Shown one piece after another: positions 21,773-32,460 of a stretch of DNA of 64,000 nt. The notes under the pieces are model-generated. The model did no database searches, had not been told where the DNA came from, and was given only the letters and a program-made list of their open reading frames with translations. The DNA is from Dromiciops gliroides (Eukaryota > Chordata > Mammalia > Microbiotheria > Microbiotheriidae). Positions within the stretch are counted from its first letter, which is position 1. Each line of letters begins with the position of its first letter. The position numbers and the translations under genes are program-made. Where the stretch lies: the NCBI RefSeq assembly GCF_019393635.1, contig NC_057864.1, positions 493,579,716-493,643,715 on the forward strand, in the 5' to 3' direction.

Positions 21773-23095
21773 TGACTTAAGGCAGGAGCCATATTTTCAC
21801 ACTTGGCCTTTGAATTTCCCAGTCGGAGCCACCCACCAAGATGGCAGAGGCCACCATTTGCCTCAGCTCCAATCCATGACGGTCCTGGGGGTAGGCAGGA
21901 GAAGGGGAGCATGGGCTGAGTCGGTAATTTTCTTGGAATAATTAATCACAGTAGCTCTGGGCCCGAGGAAAAGAGCCGGGCCGTCCTTCTGCCTCTGTCC
22001 TCGCTCCCCTGGGAGCCAAGCTCACTTTGGAAGACTGAAGAACAGAGGCCAGGCAGCCACAGAGGAGTGGGGTTCGAGGGCATGGATGCAATCACTGTGC
22101 CCCCCCAGGGGGCTCTGCCCCCTTTTCCCAGGATGGAGTCAGGAGCAGATCCCTGGAAACTCTTGCCCATCAGAGCCATTGGCCTTCCCCGGCAGGGATC
22201 CAGGCTCTGGGCCAGTCAGCGCAGATGCCACCATCAGCCCTCGGACGCAGGCCTACGGAAAGTCAAACAAACCTGCTGCCACATGGAGCCCAGAGGACTT
22301 GGCAACCCCAGTGCCTGGAGCCGGGATCCAGGAATTTCTGATGTTTGGGAAAACCGTGAAATGGCTTCAGAATTGGGGAGGCCCGGGAAGGCTTTTGGCT
22401 GGCTGGCAGTGATGTCATAAGAAACCAGTAATCCCCAGAAAATGGCTACCCCTGCCCTTTGTCCTGCAAAAGAAAGAGGCGCCCCTGGGGTCCTACCCAT
22501 TGGACGGACAAGGGCGAGTACTGCCCAGTTAACAGGACTCTGCCCCTAGCGTCAGTCAAGGTGCCTGCTTACTTGGTCTGAAACAGCCCCAGGGAAGCGC
22601 ATTCTGTAGCTGCTGCTGTTGTGCTGGGGCAGCAAAGTATCCTTCCACTGGCCACATTCAAGGGGCCGTCCCAACCTTGCTTGGCTTCTTGGGAAGTCCA
22701 AGTCCTTAGTGACTGGCATCTGGGCAAGGAATGGCTCCCACTCCTGGGGTGTGCATTCATACCCCAGGGCAGTGGGAAGCAGGGGGAGGAGCAGAGAGGG
22801 CTGGTGGGGGACCAGCATGGCCTGGGAGAGGAGAGAGGGGAAAAGTCCTGTCGGACCCCTTTAGTCATTTGTGGGAGAGGCCAAATGTCCGAGGGAACAC
22901 CAATCCCAGGTGATGAGCAACCCGGACGTGGGGTCAGGAGGCCCTGGGCTCAACTCTGTCTTTTGTGGCCTCTTAGCTGTGTGAGCCTGTATACATGGAC
23001 ACAGAGCAGTACGGTCCCTACAGGGTCTGAATATCGAATCGTGTGCGTAATTACAGGCATCGATATTCGGCTCAGAACCAGGATTTCAATGGTAT
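21773..23095. other. Unique GC-rich stretch
   Basis: No repeat recognised. Frames of 60-158 codons overlap on both strands and show no recognisable domain. Confidence 0.4.
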
Positions 23096-23118
23096 AGTTC
23101 ACAATTCTGAGAAATGGG

Positions 23119-23285
23119 CAGAGAGAGAGATCTCTCTGTCTCTGTCTCTCTGACTCTGTCTCTCTCCATATATGTGTGTGCATTATATTTAGCTAGGTAG
23201 ATGGATAGATAAATTGGATTCAGATTTGTAATGTATGTGATACATACATATATACATGCATTATATTTATGTGTGTGTGTATAAC
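23119..23285. repeat. Mixed (TC)n, (GATA)-like and (TG)n simple repeats
   Basis: An 'agagagagatctctctgtc' patch is followed by TCTC runs, then 'gtagatggatagataaattg', then 'gtgatacatacatatatac' and TG runs. The GA/TC junction at about 23122-23139 is locally palindromic. Confidence 0.8.
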
Positions 23286-23464
23286 ACAGAGGCTGACAAC
23301 GGAAAAGAAGGACAAATGGCGCAGTGGAGACAGGCTGACCCCAGAGCTAGAAGCTTGGAGCCCCCTCCTGTCTAAAACCTACTGTGGTGGCCAAGGGATT
23401 AAACTGTCTGAGGGTGGGAGTGCTTGAGAACTGGACAAAAATTGGCTCAAGTCTAAGGACACAA

Positions 23465-23645
23465 AGTTGTTTAGTTTCAGTTGTGTCAGCTTCTTGGTGA
23501 CCCCATCTTGGGTTTTCTTGGCAAAGACACTGGAAGAGTTTGTCATTTCCTTCTCCAGCTCATTTGACAGATGAGGAAACTGAGGCAAGCAGATTCCAGT
23601 GGCTTGCTCAGGGTGCTTGATCCACTGCACCACCTCGTGGCCCCC
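23465..23645 (-). mobile_element. RTE-tailed SINE (Mar1-type), shortened
   Basis: 'gtttcagttgtgtcagcttc', 'tggtgaccccatcttgggtt', 'ttcttggcaaagacactgga', 'gatgaggaaactgaggcaag', then 'gatccactgcaccacctcgt'. The middle of the CORE body (the 'tttgaactcagg' part) is missing compared with the 28.12-kb copy. Confidence 0.72.
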
Positions 23646-23649
23646 CGAG

Positions 23650-24065
23650 AATTAATCGTTTAAAGCCCCCTCCATGCACTCCCTGATGTGGCTTCACTGG
23701 CCTTATTGCCAATCTTTACCCAGGACCCCCACCTCACCCCGTGGCACCTTTGGTCCAGGGGTCCCCAGTACCCAGAAATCTATGCCTCCTAGATTCCGGG
23801 ACTCCCCACAAAGCTCAGTTCTAATCTCCTTCATTCTCTGCAGGAGGCCTTTCCAGGTGCCCCCCGCCCCAGCCGCTACTGCCGCCCAATAACACTGCTG
23901 ATTATCTCCAAGTCAGCATAAACAGTTATTTGTGTCACCTCCTTCATTGGATCGTGAGAGCCTTGGTGCCAGAGACCGATTCTGCCACGCTTCATGTCCC
24001 TGGCTCTTAGCACAGTGCTGGCATGTCGTGGGTGCTTCATCAACATTTATGAAGTGACTGACTGC
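23650..24065 (+). mobile_element. L2 LINE 3' region
   Basis: Sense L2 3' region: 'ctccatgcactccctgatgt', pyrimidine-rich middle, 'gcaggaggcctttccaggtg', then the terminus 'ggctcttagcacagtgctgg', 'tcatcaacatttatgaagtg'. Confidence 0.6.
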
Positions 24066-24261
24066 CTCATTCACTAACAAACCCACTTTCTGGTCCCATC
24101 TCCTTTCTCCCACTTGATGCTGCGCCTTTAAGACCGCTCTTTGCTGTTCATCTGTGGAAGCGGCTCACAACCATTGGGTACCCCCATAGGGCTTGTGGGG
24201 TGACCCCCACATGGAATGACTGATGATGTACAGCTAGGCCCCAGCCCTGAGAGAATGGGGT

Positions 24262-24503
24262 CTTTCCAAGGAGGAGGGGGAAGAAGGAAAGGAGAAAAGG
24301 GGGCAGGGGGAGGAGAGGGAGGAGGAAGAGGAGGGAAAAGAAGGGCAGAGGGGAGGAGGAAGAGGAGGGAGGAAGAAGAGGAGAGGAAGAGGAGGAAGAG
24401 GAGGAGAGGAAAAGGAGAGGAAGAGGAGGAGAGGAAGAGGAGGAGAGGAAAAGGAGAAGAAGAAGAGGAGAGGAAGAGGAGAGGATGAGGATAAGGACAA
24501 AGA
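24262..24503. repeat. Polypurine (GGA/GAA)n tract
   Basis: About 240 bp of almost pure purine on the + strand, in AGG, GGA, GAAGA and GGAAAAG units. An overlapping antisense frame gives only Ser/Pro/Leu-rich low-complexity protein, so it is a simple repeat. Long homopurine-homopyrimidine tracts can form triplex (H-) DNA. Confidence 0.95.
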
Positions 24504-24534
24504 GGAGGAAGCGATCATGCACATGGCAGTGTGT

Positions 24535-24700
24535 GCAGTCACCTCATCTCGGCTCCCAACAGCCCTGGAGGTGGGCACTGACTATTCCTCCATTTTACAG
24601 ACAAGCTCAGGGCAAGAACTTGACTTGCCCAGGATGGCACAGCTAATAAATGTTCCAGGAGAGATTTGAACCCGGGCCCTCTGGACTCAGCCCACTGTCC
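24535..24700 (-). mobile_element. MIR SINE (antisense)
   Basis: 'ctattcctccattttacaga', 'gacttgcccaggatggcaca', 'gagatttgaacccgggccct'. Antisense MIR with its usual order. Confidence 0.75.
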
Positions 24701-25325
24701 CCTCGATGCCTTGGGCCTCCACACTGGCTGCCAACAGATTCAGAGGCTGAGCTGTTTAGGTTTGCTTCCTGTGGCCTATTCCTTGAAAGCAGAGACGCCT
24801 TAGTGCTGTCCTGGGGCCCTGCCCTGAACCACCTTCTAGACAAGTTTGCCTTTGGATGAACTCCCACTGGGCTTGGGTAGCAAGAGGCCCTCGGGCACCG
24901 CCCTGCGCTGCCCCCTCCCCACGATTAGCATTTAGGGCCAAGCTCTGGCCTCTTCTCCATCTGTATGGGAAGGACTGCTGCGGAACTCCCAGACGGCCAC
25001 AGGCCATCCCACTTCCAGCTCCGTGGGCCATCTCCTCCCTCCAGTGCATGACTTCCAAGACTCGGCCAAAGCAAGAGCCCAGCTCCATCCGGAGCTGGGA
25101 AGGGAGGGCCACAGTCAGACCACCGGTCGTGGTGATCGAAGTGGGGCAGCTCAGTCTGAGGGAAAACCTCAAGCTGACCACAGTTGCTGTCGTCCAGGAC
25201 TGGCTTCCTTAGGGCCCGAGTGATAGCCTGCTGGTTCCACAGGGAAGCTTTTAGCAGTGCCCTGCAGGGAAGCAGCACCCCAGTGCCACGGCCTGACTGG
25301 GAGGGGTCGGGGTGGCAAAGACTTG
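24701..25325. other. Unique stretch
   Basis: No repeat or gene recognised. Overlapping frames of about 120-140 codons on both strands have no recognisable motif. Confidence 0.4.
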
Positions 25326-25329
25326 ACAA

Positions 25330-25462
25330 GTGCTCCCACCTCACCCTCCAAACAACCCTGACAGGAACTATTCGTTATCCCCACGTTACAGATGAAGGAA
25401 CTAAAGTTAAGTGACTTGCCCAGGGTCACACAGTGGGTAAGAGTCTGAGGCAGGATTCAACC
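25330..25462 (-). mobile_element. MIR SINE (antisense)
   Basis: 'tccccacgttacagatgaag', 'gtgacttgcccagggtcaca', 'tgaggcaggattcaacca'. Confidence 0.7.
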
Positions 25463-25479
25463 ATATGACTCTCCTTTTC

Positions 25480-25773
25480 AATAAACTCCCATAGCTCCCT
25501 GGTACCTGTAGGACCAACTGCAAACTCCTCGGTGGCATTGAAAGACCTGCTTGCTTTTCCTGGCAGCCTTTCTAGGTTCCTATGCCCCGTCTCCCTGTGA
25601 CTCCTTGTTGAAAAGTCCCTTCTCTCCCCTCTCTCATCCTTGACCTGAGCTGTGTCTCCAGCCTGGGACACACCCCCTCTCCAGCTCCACTCCTTAGCAT
25701 TCCCAAATTTCCTTTGGGCCTTCCCTGATCCCTCCAGCTGCTGGTTCCTCCTCCCCAAAACAGCCTCGCCCTC

Positions 25774-25775
<2 letters not shown>
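25480..25775 (+). mobile_element. L2 LINE 3' region
   Basis: Sense L2: 'caactgcaaactcctcggtg', 'gcattgaaagacctgcttgc', 'tttgggccttccctgatccc', 'tccagctgctggttcctcc'. It runs directly into the long microsatellite. A further L2 terminus lies downstream at 26435-26572, so the repeat may have expanded inside one L2 copy. Confidence 0.65.
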
Positions 25776-25776
<1 letters not shown>

Positions 25777-25809
<33 letters not shown>

Positions 25810-26284
25810 TGTCTGTCTCTCTCTGTCTCTCTCTCTGTCTCTGTGTCTCTCTGTCTGTGTGTGTGTCTCTCTGTGTCTCTGTGTCTCTTTCTCTCTCTGT
25901 GTCTCTCTGTCTCTGTGTGTGTGTCTCTCTCTGTCTCTGTCTCTCTGTCTCTCTCTGTGTGTCTCTCTGTCTCTCTGTCTCTGTGTGTGTGTCTCTCTCT
26001 GTCTCTCTCTGTGTCTCTGTTTCTTTGTCTGTGTGTGTCTCTTTGTATGTCTCTGTGTCTCTCTGTGTCTCTCTTTCTCTGTCTCTCTCTGTCTCTCTGT
26101 GTCTCTCTCTATGTCTCTCTGTCTCTGTGTGTGTCTGTTTCTGTGTGTGTGTCTCTCTGTATGTCTCTGTGTCTCTCTCTGTCTTTCTCTGTCTCTTTCT
26201 CTGTCTCTCTCTGTCTCTGTCTCTCTCTCTCTCTACACACACACACACACACACACATATGTACCTGTATACACATATAGGTGA
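25777..26284. repeat. Long compound (GT)n-(TCTG)n-(AC)n microsatellite
   Basis: Three blocks: (GT)n at about 25777-25807, about 430 bp of imperfect TCTC/TGTC/TGTG up to about 26234, and (AC)n at about 26236-26257, with a short 'acctgtatacacatatag' end. All three + frames and one − frame stay open for 167-210 codons simply because the units contain no stop codons. These frames encode only Ser/Leu/Val/Cys or Arg/Glu/Thr low-complexity strings and are not genes. Confidence 0.97.
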
Positions 26285-26434
26285 GTGCATACATGTATAG
26301 ATAGGATATACTCACTTCCACCCATCAAAACCCTTTCTTAAGCTCCCTTGACAAAGACAAAGGCAAGGATAGTCCCTGGCCCCCAAGGACTTCAGTTGCA
26401 TGAGGGAGCTGGCAGGTGCATAACCCAATACAGC

Positions 26435-26572
26435 TACACCTCTTGGGCAGGGGCTGCTTCCCCTCCCCTCCTCCATGGGGAGCAGGGCCTCTTTGTGCTT
26501 TTTCTTTGCATCTCCAGGGCAGAATCTGGTGCACAGTCCCCGTGCTTCATAAATGCTTTCTGACTGATTAGG
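26435..26572 (+). mobile_element. L2 LINE 3' terminus
   Basis: 'gcagggcctctttgtgcttt', 'ttctttgcatctccagggca', 'cataaatgctttctgactga'. Sense L2 end. Confidence 0.7.
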
Positions 26573-27875
26573 GCTGCGTGCAAGGGACCGAGAGGCCGGT
26601 TTTCAATCTCAGAGTTTAGGCAGTGACGTTTTCGGGGCTTCACGAAGGCCAAGCCCAAGACAGCTTGATTTTTGTACCTGGTCCTGGGTCATCTTGTCAC
26701 TGCCCCCCAAGCACCGCCCCCCCATGGTGACTCTTCCCTCCAGTTCTCCTAAGGGCTGTGCTCACGGCCTCACCCCTTCTCCTTCCCTCTTAGCCAGTAG
26801 ACACATAGTAGGGACTCCAGAAAGGCTCACTCCCTTCCCCATCAGAGGAGCCCACAGGGATCCTGGTCTTCCCCAGCCTCCACTTGGGCCGATGCCCATG
26901 TTTGCCACGCCCCATTCCAGGAGGTCACCAGGACCCAAGCTGGAGGCAGGTCCTAAAAGGGTCCGAGCCTCCAGACTCCCCCTAGAGCTTCCTGCTCTCC
27001 AAACCACCCACTTCCTGTTTTCCTGGGCAGGTTTGGGTGGGGCGGCTATTGGAGTCCGAGCTAATTCCGGTCAATGGGCATGATGACAGAGCGGGGAGAA
27101 GCAGAGATGGAATGTCTGTAAATCAGCATTGGGCGGCCCCAAGCCTTTGCTTGAAGTGAAGGCAGCCTGTCACCACGGATACCAAACACCACCAAAACGA
27201 GCCAGCAGCAGCACATTTGTTCTGCGAGGTGCTGCTCTCACCCCAGGACAGGGATGGGGTTTTCCACTTTCCTTTGCAATTGAGAAGCCCTTGTTTAAAA
27301 GCCTGTTTGAAAGCACACGCTGAGGCCAAACCGTCCTGGACATGAATTCTCGAACCTGGGGGAGTCCATGCCCCTTCACTGCCCGCCCCAATCATCTCCT
27401 TTTGGCTTGTTGTGCCCATACACAGAGTTTCTGCTGGAAAATGTCATCATAGATAGTTCCTTCCATTCATTTATTCAACCGAAATGATTCATTATAGCTC
27501 ATGGTTGTCTCCTGCCCTGTGAGCTGAAGGGTCCCCAGCTCCCGTGCAAGCACTCGAGATAACAGGGCAAGTCAGGGACAGTTGACCTTTATTTACCCTA
27601 CAGAACATGCAGAGCATGTTAACCCTTTTCTGCCCCCCTAAGAGCCTGGAGAGTCTTCCTGATTCCTAACCCTGCGGCTTGGGGTCCCCTCAGAAGCTCG
27701 CCAACCTTGGGCTTGCTAGTCAGTGAGACAAACGGACACTCTCCCCCCCTCACAGATTGGCCCCTCTCCTGTTGCTGGTGCACAGGGGCCCCATTATTCT
27801 GGGAGCCCCCAAAGGCGGGGCTCGGCACACATCAAGCACTTAACAGCCCCCCTTCCTCACCTCCACCTGGGAGAG
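26573..27875. other. Unique stretch
   Basis: No repeat recognised apart from a short C-rich run near 26703-26724. No supportable exon. Confidence 0.4.
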
Positions 27876-27879
27876 CCCC

Positions 27880-28115
27880 CCTCTCCTCTCCCCACAACCT
27901 TCTACAGGGGTCCTTCCTTGACCCCACCCTGCCGGCTCCAGCCATGCCTTCCCACCCAAGCTGCTTTGGGTTCAACGACTGCATCTTCTGTGTTTGTTCC
28001 CTTCAAGACTGGTTCCACACACAGCCACATACCCAGTTGTAGTCTCCCATGCCAGAAGGTAAGCTCCTTGAGAGCAGGGGCTGTCACTCTTGTCTCTGTG
28101 CTCCCCAGCCCTTAG
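27880..28115 (+). mobile_element. L2 LINE 3' region and terminus
   Basis: 'ggtccttccttgaccccacc', then 'ggtaagctccttgagagcag', 'gtgctccccagcccttagca'. Sense L2 3' end, directly followed by an RTE-tailed SINE. Confidence 0.65.
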
Positions 28116-28117
28116 CA

Positions 28118-28345
28118 ATGAGTGACCCCAGCTGGGGTTTCCTTGGCAGAGATACTAGAGTCGTTGGTCATTCCCTTCTCTTGCTCCTTTTACAGATGAG
28201 GAAACTGAGGCAAGCAGGGTGAAGTGACTTGCCCACAGTCACACAGCTAGCAAGTGTCTGAGGCCAGATTTGAACTCTAGAACATGACTCTTCCTGATCA
28301 AGGGTCCAGCACTCTGTGCACTATGGTGCTCCCTAGCTGCCCTAG
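28118..28345 (-). mobile_element. RTE-tailed SINE (Mar1-type)
   Basis: Longest of the three copies. RTE-like part: 'gtgaccccagctggggtttc', 'cttggcagagatactagagt'. CORE-SINE body: 'gatgaggaaactgaggcaag', 'gtcacacagctagcaagtgt', 'gccagatttgaactctagaa'. Head complement: 'ctccctagctgccctagc'. Antisense. Confidence 0.78.
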
Positions 28346-28544
28346 CACTTAGTAGGAACTTTTCAATGCTCACTGATTGTTGTCTTTTGTGATTTTGCAT
28401 CTTTGTACGTAAAACAAATTTGCCTTCTCCTGCCAGAGTAATGCTGTGCCCTTGTCTACAATTCTGGAAGCTTTTGAGAAAAGTCTTTGTTAATGAATCG
28501 AATAAAGAAGATCCCTTTGGGATACTCACCCCAGTGGGGGCCAA

Positions 28545-28690
28545 GAAGCAAGAATGCAAGATGTGAAATCCCACTTCTGATGCTTTCTGCCTGTGTGACC
28601 ACAGGCAAATCCCTTCCCCTCCCTGGCCCTCAGTCTCTTCATCTTCAAAGTGAGGGGGGAGGATTCCACGGCTTCTGAATTCCCTTCTAG
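28545..28690 (+). mobile_element. MIR SINE (sense)
   Basis: 'tttctgcctgtgtgaccaca', 'ggccctcagtctcttcatct', 'tcaaagtgagggg', 'ttctgaattccctt'. Confidence 0.75.
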
Positions 28691-29215
28691 CCCCTCATCA
28701 CCCGGACTAATAGAGGGACTTTGATTATCCTTAATGCTGAATACTCAAAAGCTCACTTCTCTTTCACCCTGGATTGCATCCAATGAGTTTTCAGCAGCTT
28801 ATCACTCTCATCTCCGGGTTTTCCTTGGGGGAATATTAAGACAGGCTGGCATTTCCGGGCACGAACCTGCTGATGGCAGGAAAGTTCCCAAAGTATTGCA
28901 GAGGGCATCACCACAATTGAAGGCAGACAATGACAATCCTGTTGCAGCTGCTACGTTCACTAAGCAGCCCCCCCACCATGTGCATAATTAAGAGCTGAAT
29001 GAGTCTGCAGAAGTGTTCTAGCAAAATAAGACTCAAGGAACCCATACCTTCCTGCTCTCTTCTTCCATGGAGGACTGGGATAGAGTTCTGGGGAGCATTG
29101 AATAGGCCAGAGGGAAGAAAGGGCTACAGCACAAACCAGAACTTATCTAGTCTGGACCTCTCAGTGCCCCTGGACCTGGACCATTTCAGGACAAACCAGG
29201 GGCTTATTTATAGGC
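28691..29215. other. Repeat-poor stretch, possible conserved element
   Basis: 28720-29000 has balanced base composition, no simple sequence and no recognised repeat. It could be a conserved non-coding element. Inference only. Confidence 0.3.
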
Positions 29216-29219
29216 ACTT

Positions 29220-29410
29220 AGTTTAGAGATGGAAGGATCTTGGAAGTCATGCTGTACAAGCCCCTTATTTTACAGATGAAGAAACTTAGACCCAGAGAAG
29301 GGAGGGGACTTGTCCAAGGTCACATAGGCAGTTGATGGCTGAGCTGGGAATCTGTCCCATGTCTTTTGGCTCCAAATCCCTTGCTCTTTCCACAAAACCA
29401 CAGTGCCCTA
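29220..29410 (-). mobile_element. MIR SINE (antisense)
   Basis: 'cttattttacagatgaagaa', 'gacttgtccaaggtcacata', 'gagctgggaatctgtcccat', 'ctttccacaaaaccacagtg'. A shorter antisense MIR-like piece follows at about 29625-29675 ('gataatgaagaaactgaggc'). Confidence 0.7.
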
Positions 29411-29689
29411 GATTTCCCTGCTGTGAGCTAGGGGCTCCATCTAAGGTCAGAACTCTAATTTTGACCAACTATCAGTAACAACCAGGTCTAGTGAAAGAAC
29501 TTCCGATATCAGACCCACAGTCAAAAGGGTGTATCAGCCTCAGGAGACATACAAAATGAGGACAAGAGAATAGAAAGGGTCAAAAAAGATCTCTGAGCTC
29601 AGGCCAGAAGTCACCTTAGGAGTAATTGAGTACAACCCCCTCACTGATAATGAAGAAACTGAGGCAGGCAGCTAGAGTGTTGGTCTGGG

Positions 29690-29945
29690 CGGCAGGATCA
29701 CCTGGCTCTGAATCCCACCTCAGCTATACCTGCCTCAAAGGGCTGGGCCAAGGTCCATGTGTGACAATGTCGGTTAAGAACTTTCCATCCTTTAAAGCCT
29801 AACAGAAATGCCAGATGTCACCACCACTGCCAATGTAACCTGTGGTGAATCGCTACTTTCTGGACCTGTTTTTCTCCTTTGTAAAAATGATCCAGTTGGA
29901 CAAAGCATCCTTGAAGGCTGCTGACCTCCCAGTTGTAAATCCCCC
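29690..29945 (+). mobile_element. MIR-like fragments (sense)
   Basis: 'gatcacctggctctgaatcc' near 29697, and 'aatcgctactttctggacct', 'gttttctcctttgtaaaaa'-type motifs near 29850-29890. Diverged. Confidence 0.45.
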
Positions 29946-30224
29946 AATTCTTCTGAGAGAGGCATCTCACATCAAAAGGTCTCATGGCCCCTTGGTCACC
30001 AATGCCAGTCCAATGGCCTTCACCCATGGGCCACCGCTCCATAGTGTCCAGCAAAAAAAAAAAAAAAACCAAGAAGATAAGACCTGAATGCACAAAGGAG
30101 AGGTGTGCCTAAGTCATGTTGACCTCACAAGAGTATGAAAAGCCAAGGAACTTACCATGAGGCGGGAAGGACAGATGGACCAGTTGCCTCATGAAGGAAG
30201 GAAGATGAGTAGCTGCTTTACAAG

Positions 30225-30300
30225 GGTCAGAGATCCAGAATGGGAAGAGATTTGAACCCAGGGCCTCTGATTCCTAACCCAGCATTGTGCTACATTAGCT
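30225..30300 (-). mobile_element. MIR fragment (antisense)
   Basis: 'gggaagagatttgaacccag', 'ggcctctgattcctaaccca', 'gcattgtgctac'. Confidence 0.65.
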
Positions 30301-31230
30301 CTTTGAAAGACTCGTCCCATTTCACACCTGTTTTTCCTAGCATGATTGGGGAAAGCTAAAAAAATAAAAAAGGATTGAGACATGCCATCATTGATTCCAA
30401 CCTCCCAGTATGAAAGGGTCTCTCTTCTTCTTCTCCCCTCGCTTCCTTCTTGTCCTTTCTGCCTCTCCTCTTCTTCTTGCCCCTTTTCCATTTTGCTTTC
30501 TCCCTGTCAGAGATCTCTGAGCCCCATTTAGTCCCACTGCTGGGGTTGTACATCCTGGCTAAGCCAAGTTCACAAAGAATCCCTGGCTCCTAGAATCATG
30601 CTGCCAAAAGGGGCCATGGAGAAACTGCACAGGGTTACTGGGCAGTGCTCACCCTGTGAATGGGAGGGCATCTTTGGGGTCACCTAAGTACAGACATCTT
30701 GGAAGCAGCTGGAGAGCAAGGAGAGGTCAGGACAGGAGATATGGATCTCTGAGTCATCTACCTGGAGGCAGTAACTGAAGAGATCAGAGGGTCCCAGGAG
30801 CTAGAAGGGGCTGGTCAAGAGGGACTCACATGCATGACAACAGAACCGTGGGAGCACCAGGGTGTTGTTGGTGCCAGCTTGAATGAGCTCTGGAGCCAAC
30901 TGTTAAATTTTCAGTGTGATCCTTTACTCCCTGGAAATGGTCAAATCCTCAAATCGAGGCTGTTATTGTTTTGTTAACTTCTAGATTTGAGAATGCTAAT
31001 AATGCAGATGAGACCTAAAAGCGCCTCCTTTTTGTTGTTGGTTTTTGTTTGCAGAGCTGGTTGTTTAACATTTGCCAACATGCTCCTGGAGAATATCCGT
31101 GTTAAGGGGCTGTGAAATGAAAGAGATTCTGCAGCGGGGACAGAGGAGGAAGAGTCAGAAAACTACTGTCACTACTGCTACTGCTACAACCACTATCGTT
31201 GCCACTACTACTACCAGTGACAACAGGAGA
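30301..31230. other. Unique stretch, possible regulatory island
   Basis: Mostly unassigned. A pyrimidine-rich patch lies at 30418-30500. 30920-31040 is AT-rich and repeat-poor, with 'ttattgttttgttaac', which resembles FOX/SOX-type binding sequence. No functional evidence. Confidence 0.3.
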
Positions 31231-31234
31231 CATT

Positions 31235-31432
31235 TCCATCTGCTTTACAGATGACCTCATTTGAACCTTATGATAATCCCATGAGAGAGAAGCTATTATT
31301 AGCTCTAAGTCACAGATAAGGAAACTGAGTCGGAGAAAGACTATGATTTGCCCAGAGTTACACACTAAGTGATGGAGTAGAATTTGAACCCAAGCCCACT
31401 GACTCCCAAATCGAGGTCTCTTTCCAGACACC
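31235..31432 (-). mobile_element. MIR SINE (antisense)
   Basis: 'ctttacagatgacctcattt', 'gatttgcccagagttacaca', 'gtagaatttgaacccaagcc', 'actgactccc'. An (ACT)-rich patch precedes it at 31164-31216. Confidence 0.78.
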
Positions 31433-32285
31433 AGAACATGCCAAGGGAGGAGTGTCTGGGAGAAGGAAATGGTCAGTAGCAGCTGCCAAACTGCAAGAAG
31501 CCGAAGAGCCTGGCACTGGGAAGGCACAATGGGTTAGTGATAAGGAGCCCAGAGGATGGAGAGTACCGGCACGTGCAGGGGACTCCACTTGGAGCCTGGG
31601 AGAGAGGGGGCAAGGTCATGAGTCACTAAGTGGTGCTGGCCACAGAGAAGGAGGCCCCTCGTGGGAGGAGGGATGTGCAAGGAAGGCTTGGACCAGTTGC
31701 CAGGAGACTTAGGACCATTACTGTGGGGAAGAATGGTTGGCCCTACTAGGAAGGTGGGGGAAGCAGGGGCTGGCACCACAACTTCTACTTCGTAGAGGGT
31801 GAAGGCAGCTCTGTTTGGAGCCCTGCTCCACTAACACTGCAGCCCATGGGTGGAGGTAGCAAAGTCACCAGAGAGAAGCGGGGTGAGGATCAGCTCCTTC
31901 AAGGGCAGATCAGCGCAGCAATGAGATCAAACAGGTAAAGATGGGGATGGTTAGGGAAACACTGAAGGAATAAGTCAGTCAGGTGGGGTCAAGGCTAAGT
32001 GTGGACACAGGTGAGGCCAGAGCTGGCCTTGAAGACTGGGAAGAGAGAGCTGGGTCTGACCACCACAGGGCAGAGAACCAGCTTCCTGGGAGAAGGAGGA
32101 GGGGAGAGGCAGAAGAGATGGCTAGAGAGGAGACACAATACCCGGGAGAGTGAAGGTGTTTGCTACATACTTCCGACAGGGATCCCAGATTACATTTCCG
32201 CAAGAACCAGTAAGACCACGTTGATTTGTGGCCAAGGTGAATGGAGGGAGAAGGCCTTGGAGCTGAAGGAGTTAAGGAATCAGGT
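31433..32285. other. Unique stretch
   Basis: No repeat family or exon recognised. Confidence 0.35.
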
Positions 32286-32289
32286 GTAG

Positions 32290-32460
32290 AGGCAAGGTCT
32301 CTAGAAGAAAGAGCCGGCTTCAGATCCTGCCTCTGACGCTAACTATAAGACAAAGAGCAGGTTATTTCTCTTTCTGAGCCTCAGTTTCCCCAGCTGCAGG
32401 GAGGATGATTACACCTCTAGCTCTGCCCCTTCCAGGTTGCTGTGAGACTCAAAGGAGAGG
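32290..32460 (+). mobile_element. MIR SINE (sense)
   Basis: 'ttcagatcctgcctctgacg', 'tgagcctcagtttccccagc', 'gaggatgattacacctc', 'gttgctgtgagactcaaagg'. Near-complete sense MIR. Confidence 0.8.

Noticed and set aside
24148..24578. Ser/Pro/Leu-rich 114-124-codon minus frames and a Gly/Arg/Glu plus frame
   Set aside because: Translation of the polypurine tract, not a gene.
25652..26300. Open frames of 167-210 codons on + and 172 codons on −
   Set aside because: They are produced by the stop-free CT/GT microsatellite; all frames are open at once and encode low-complexity strings.
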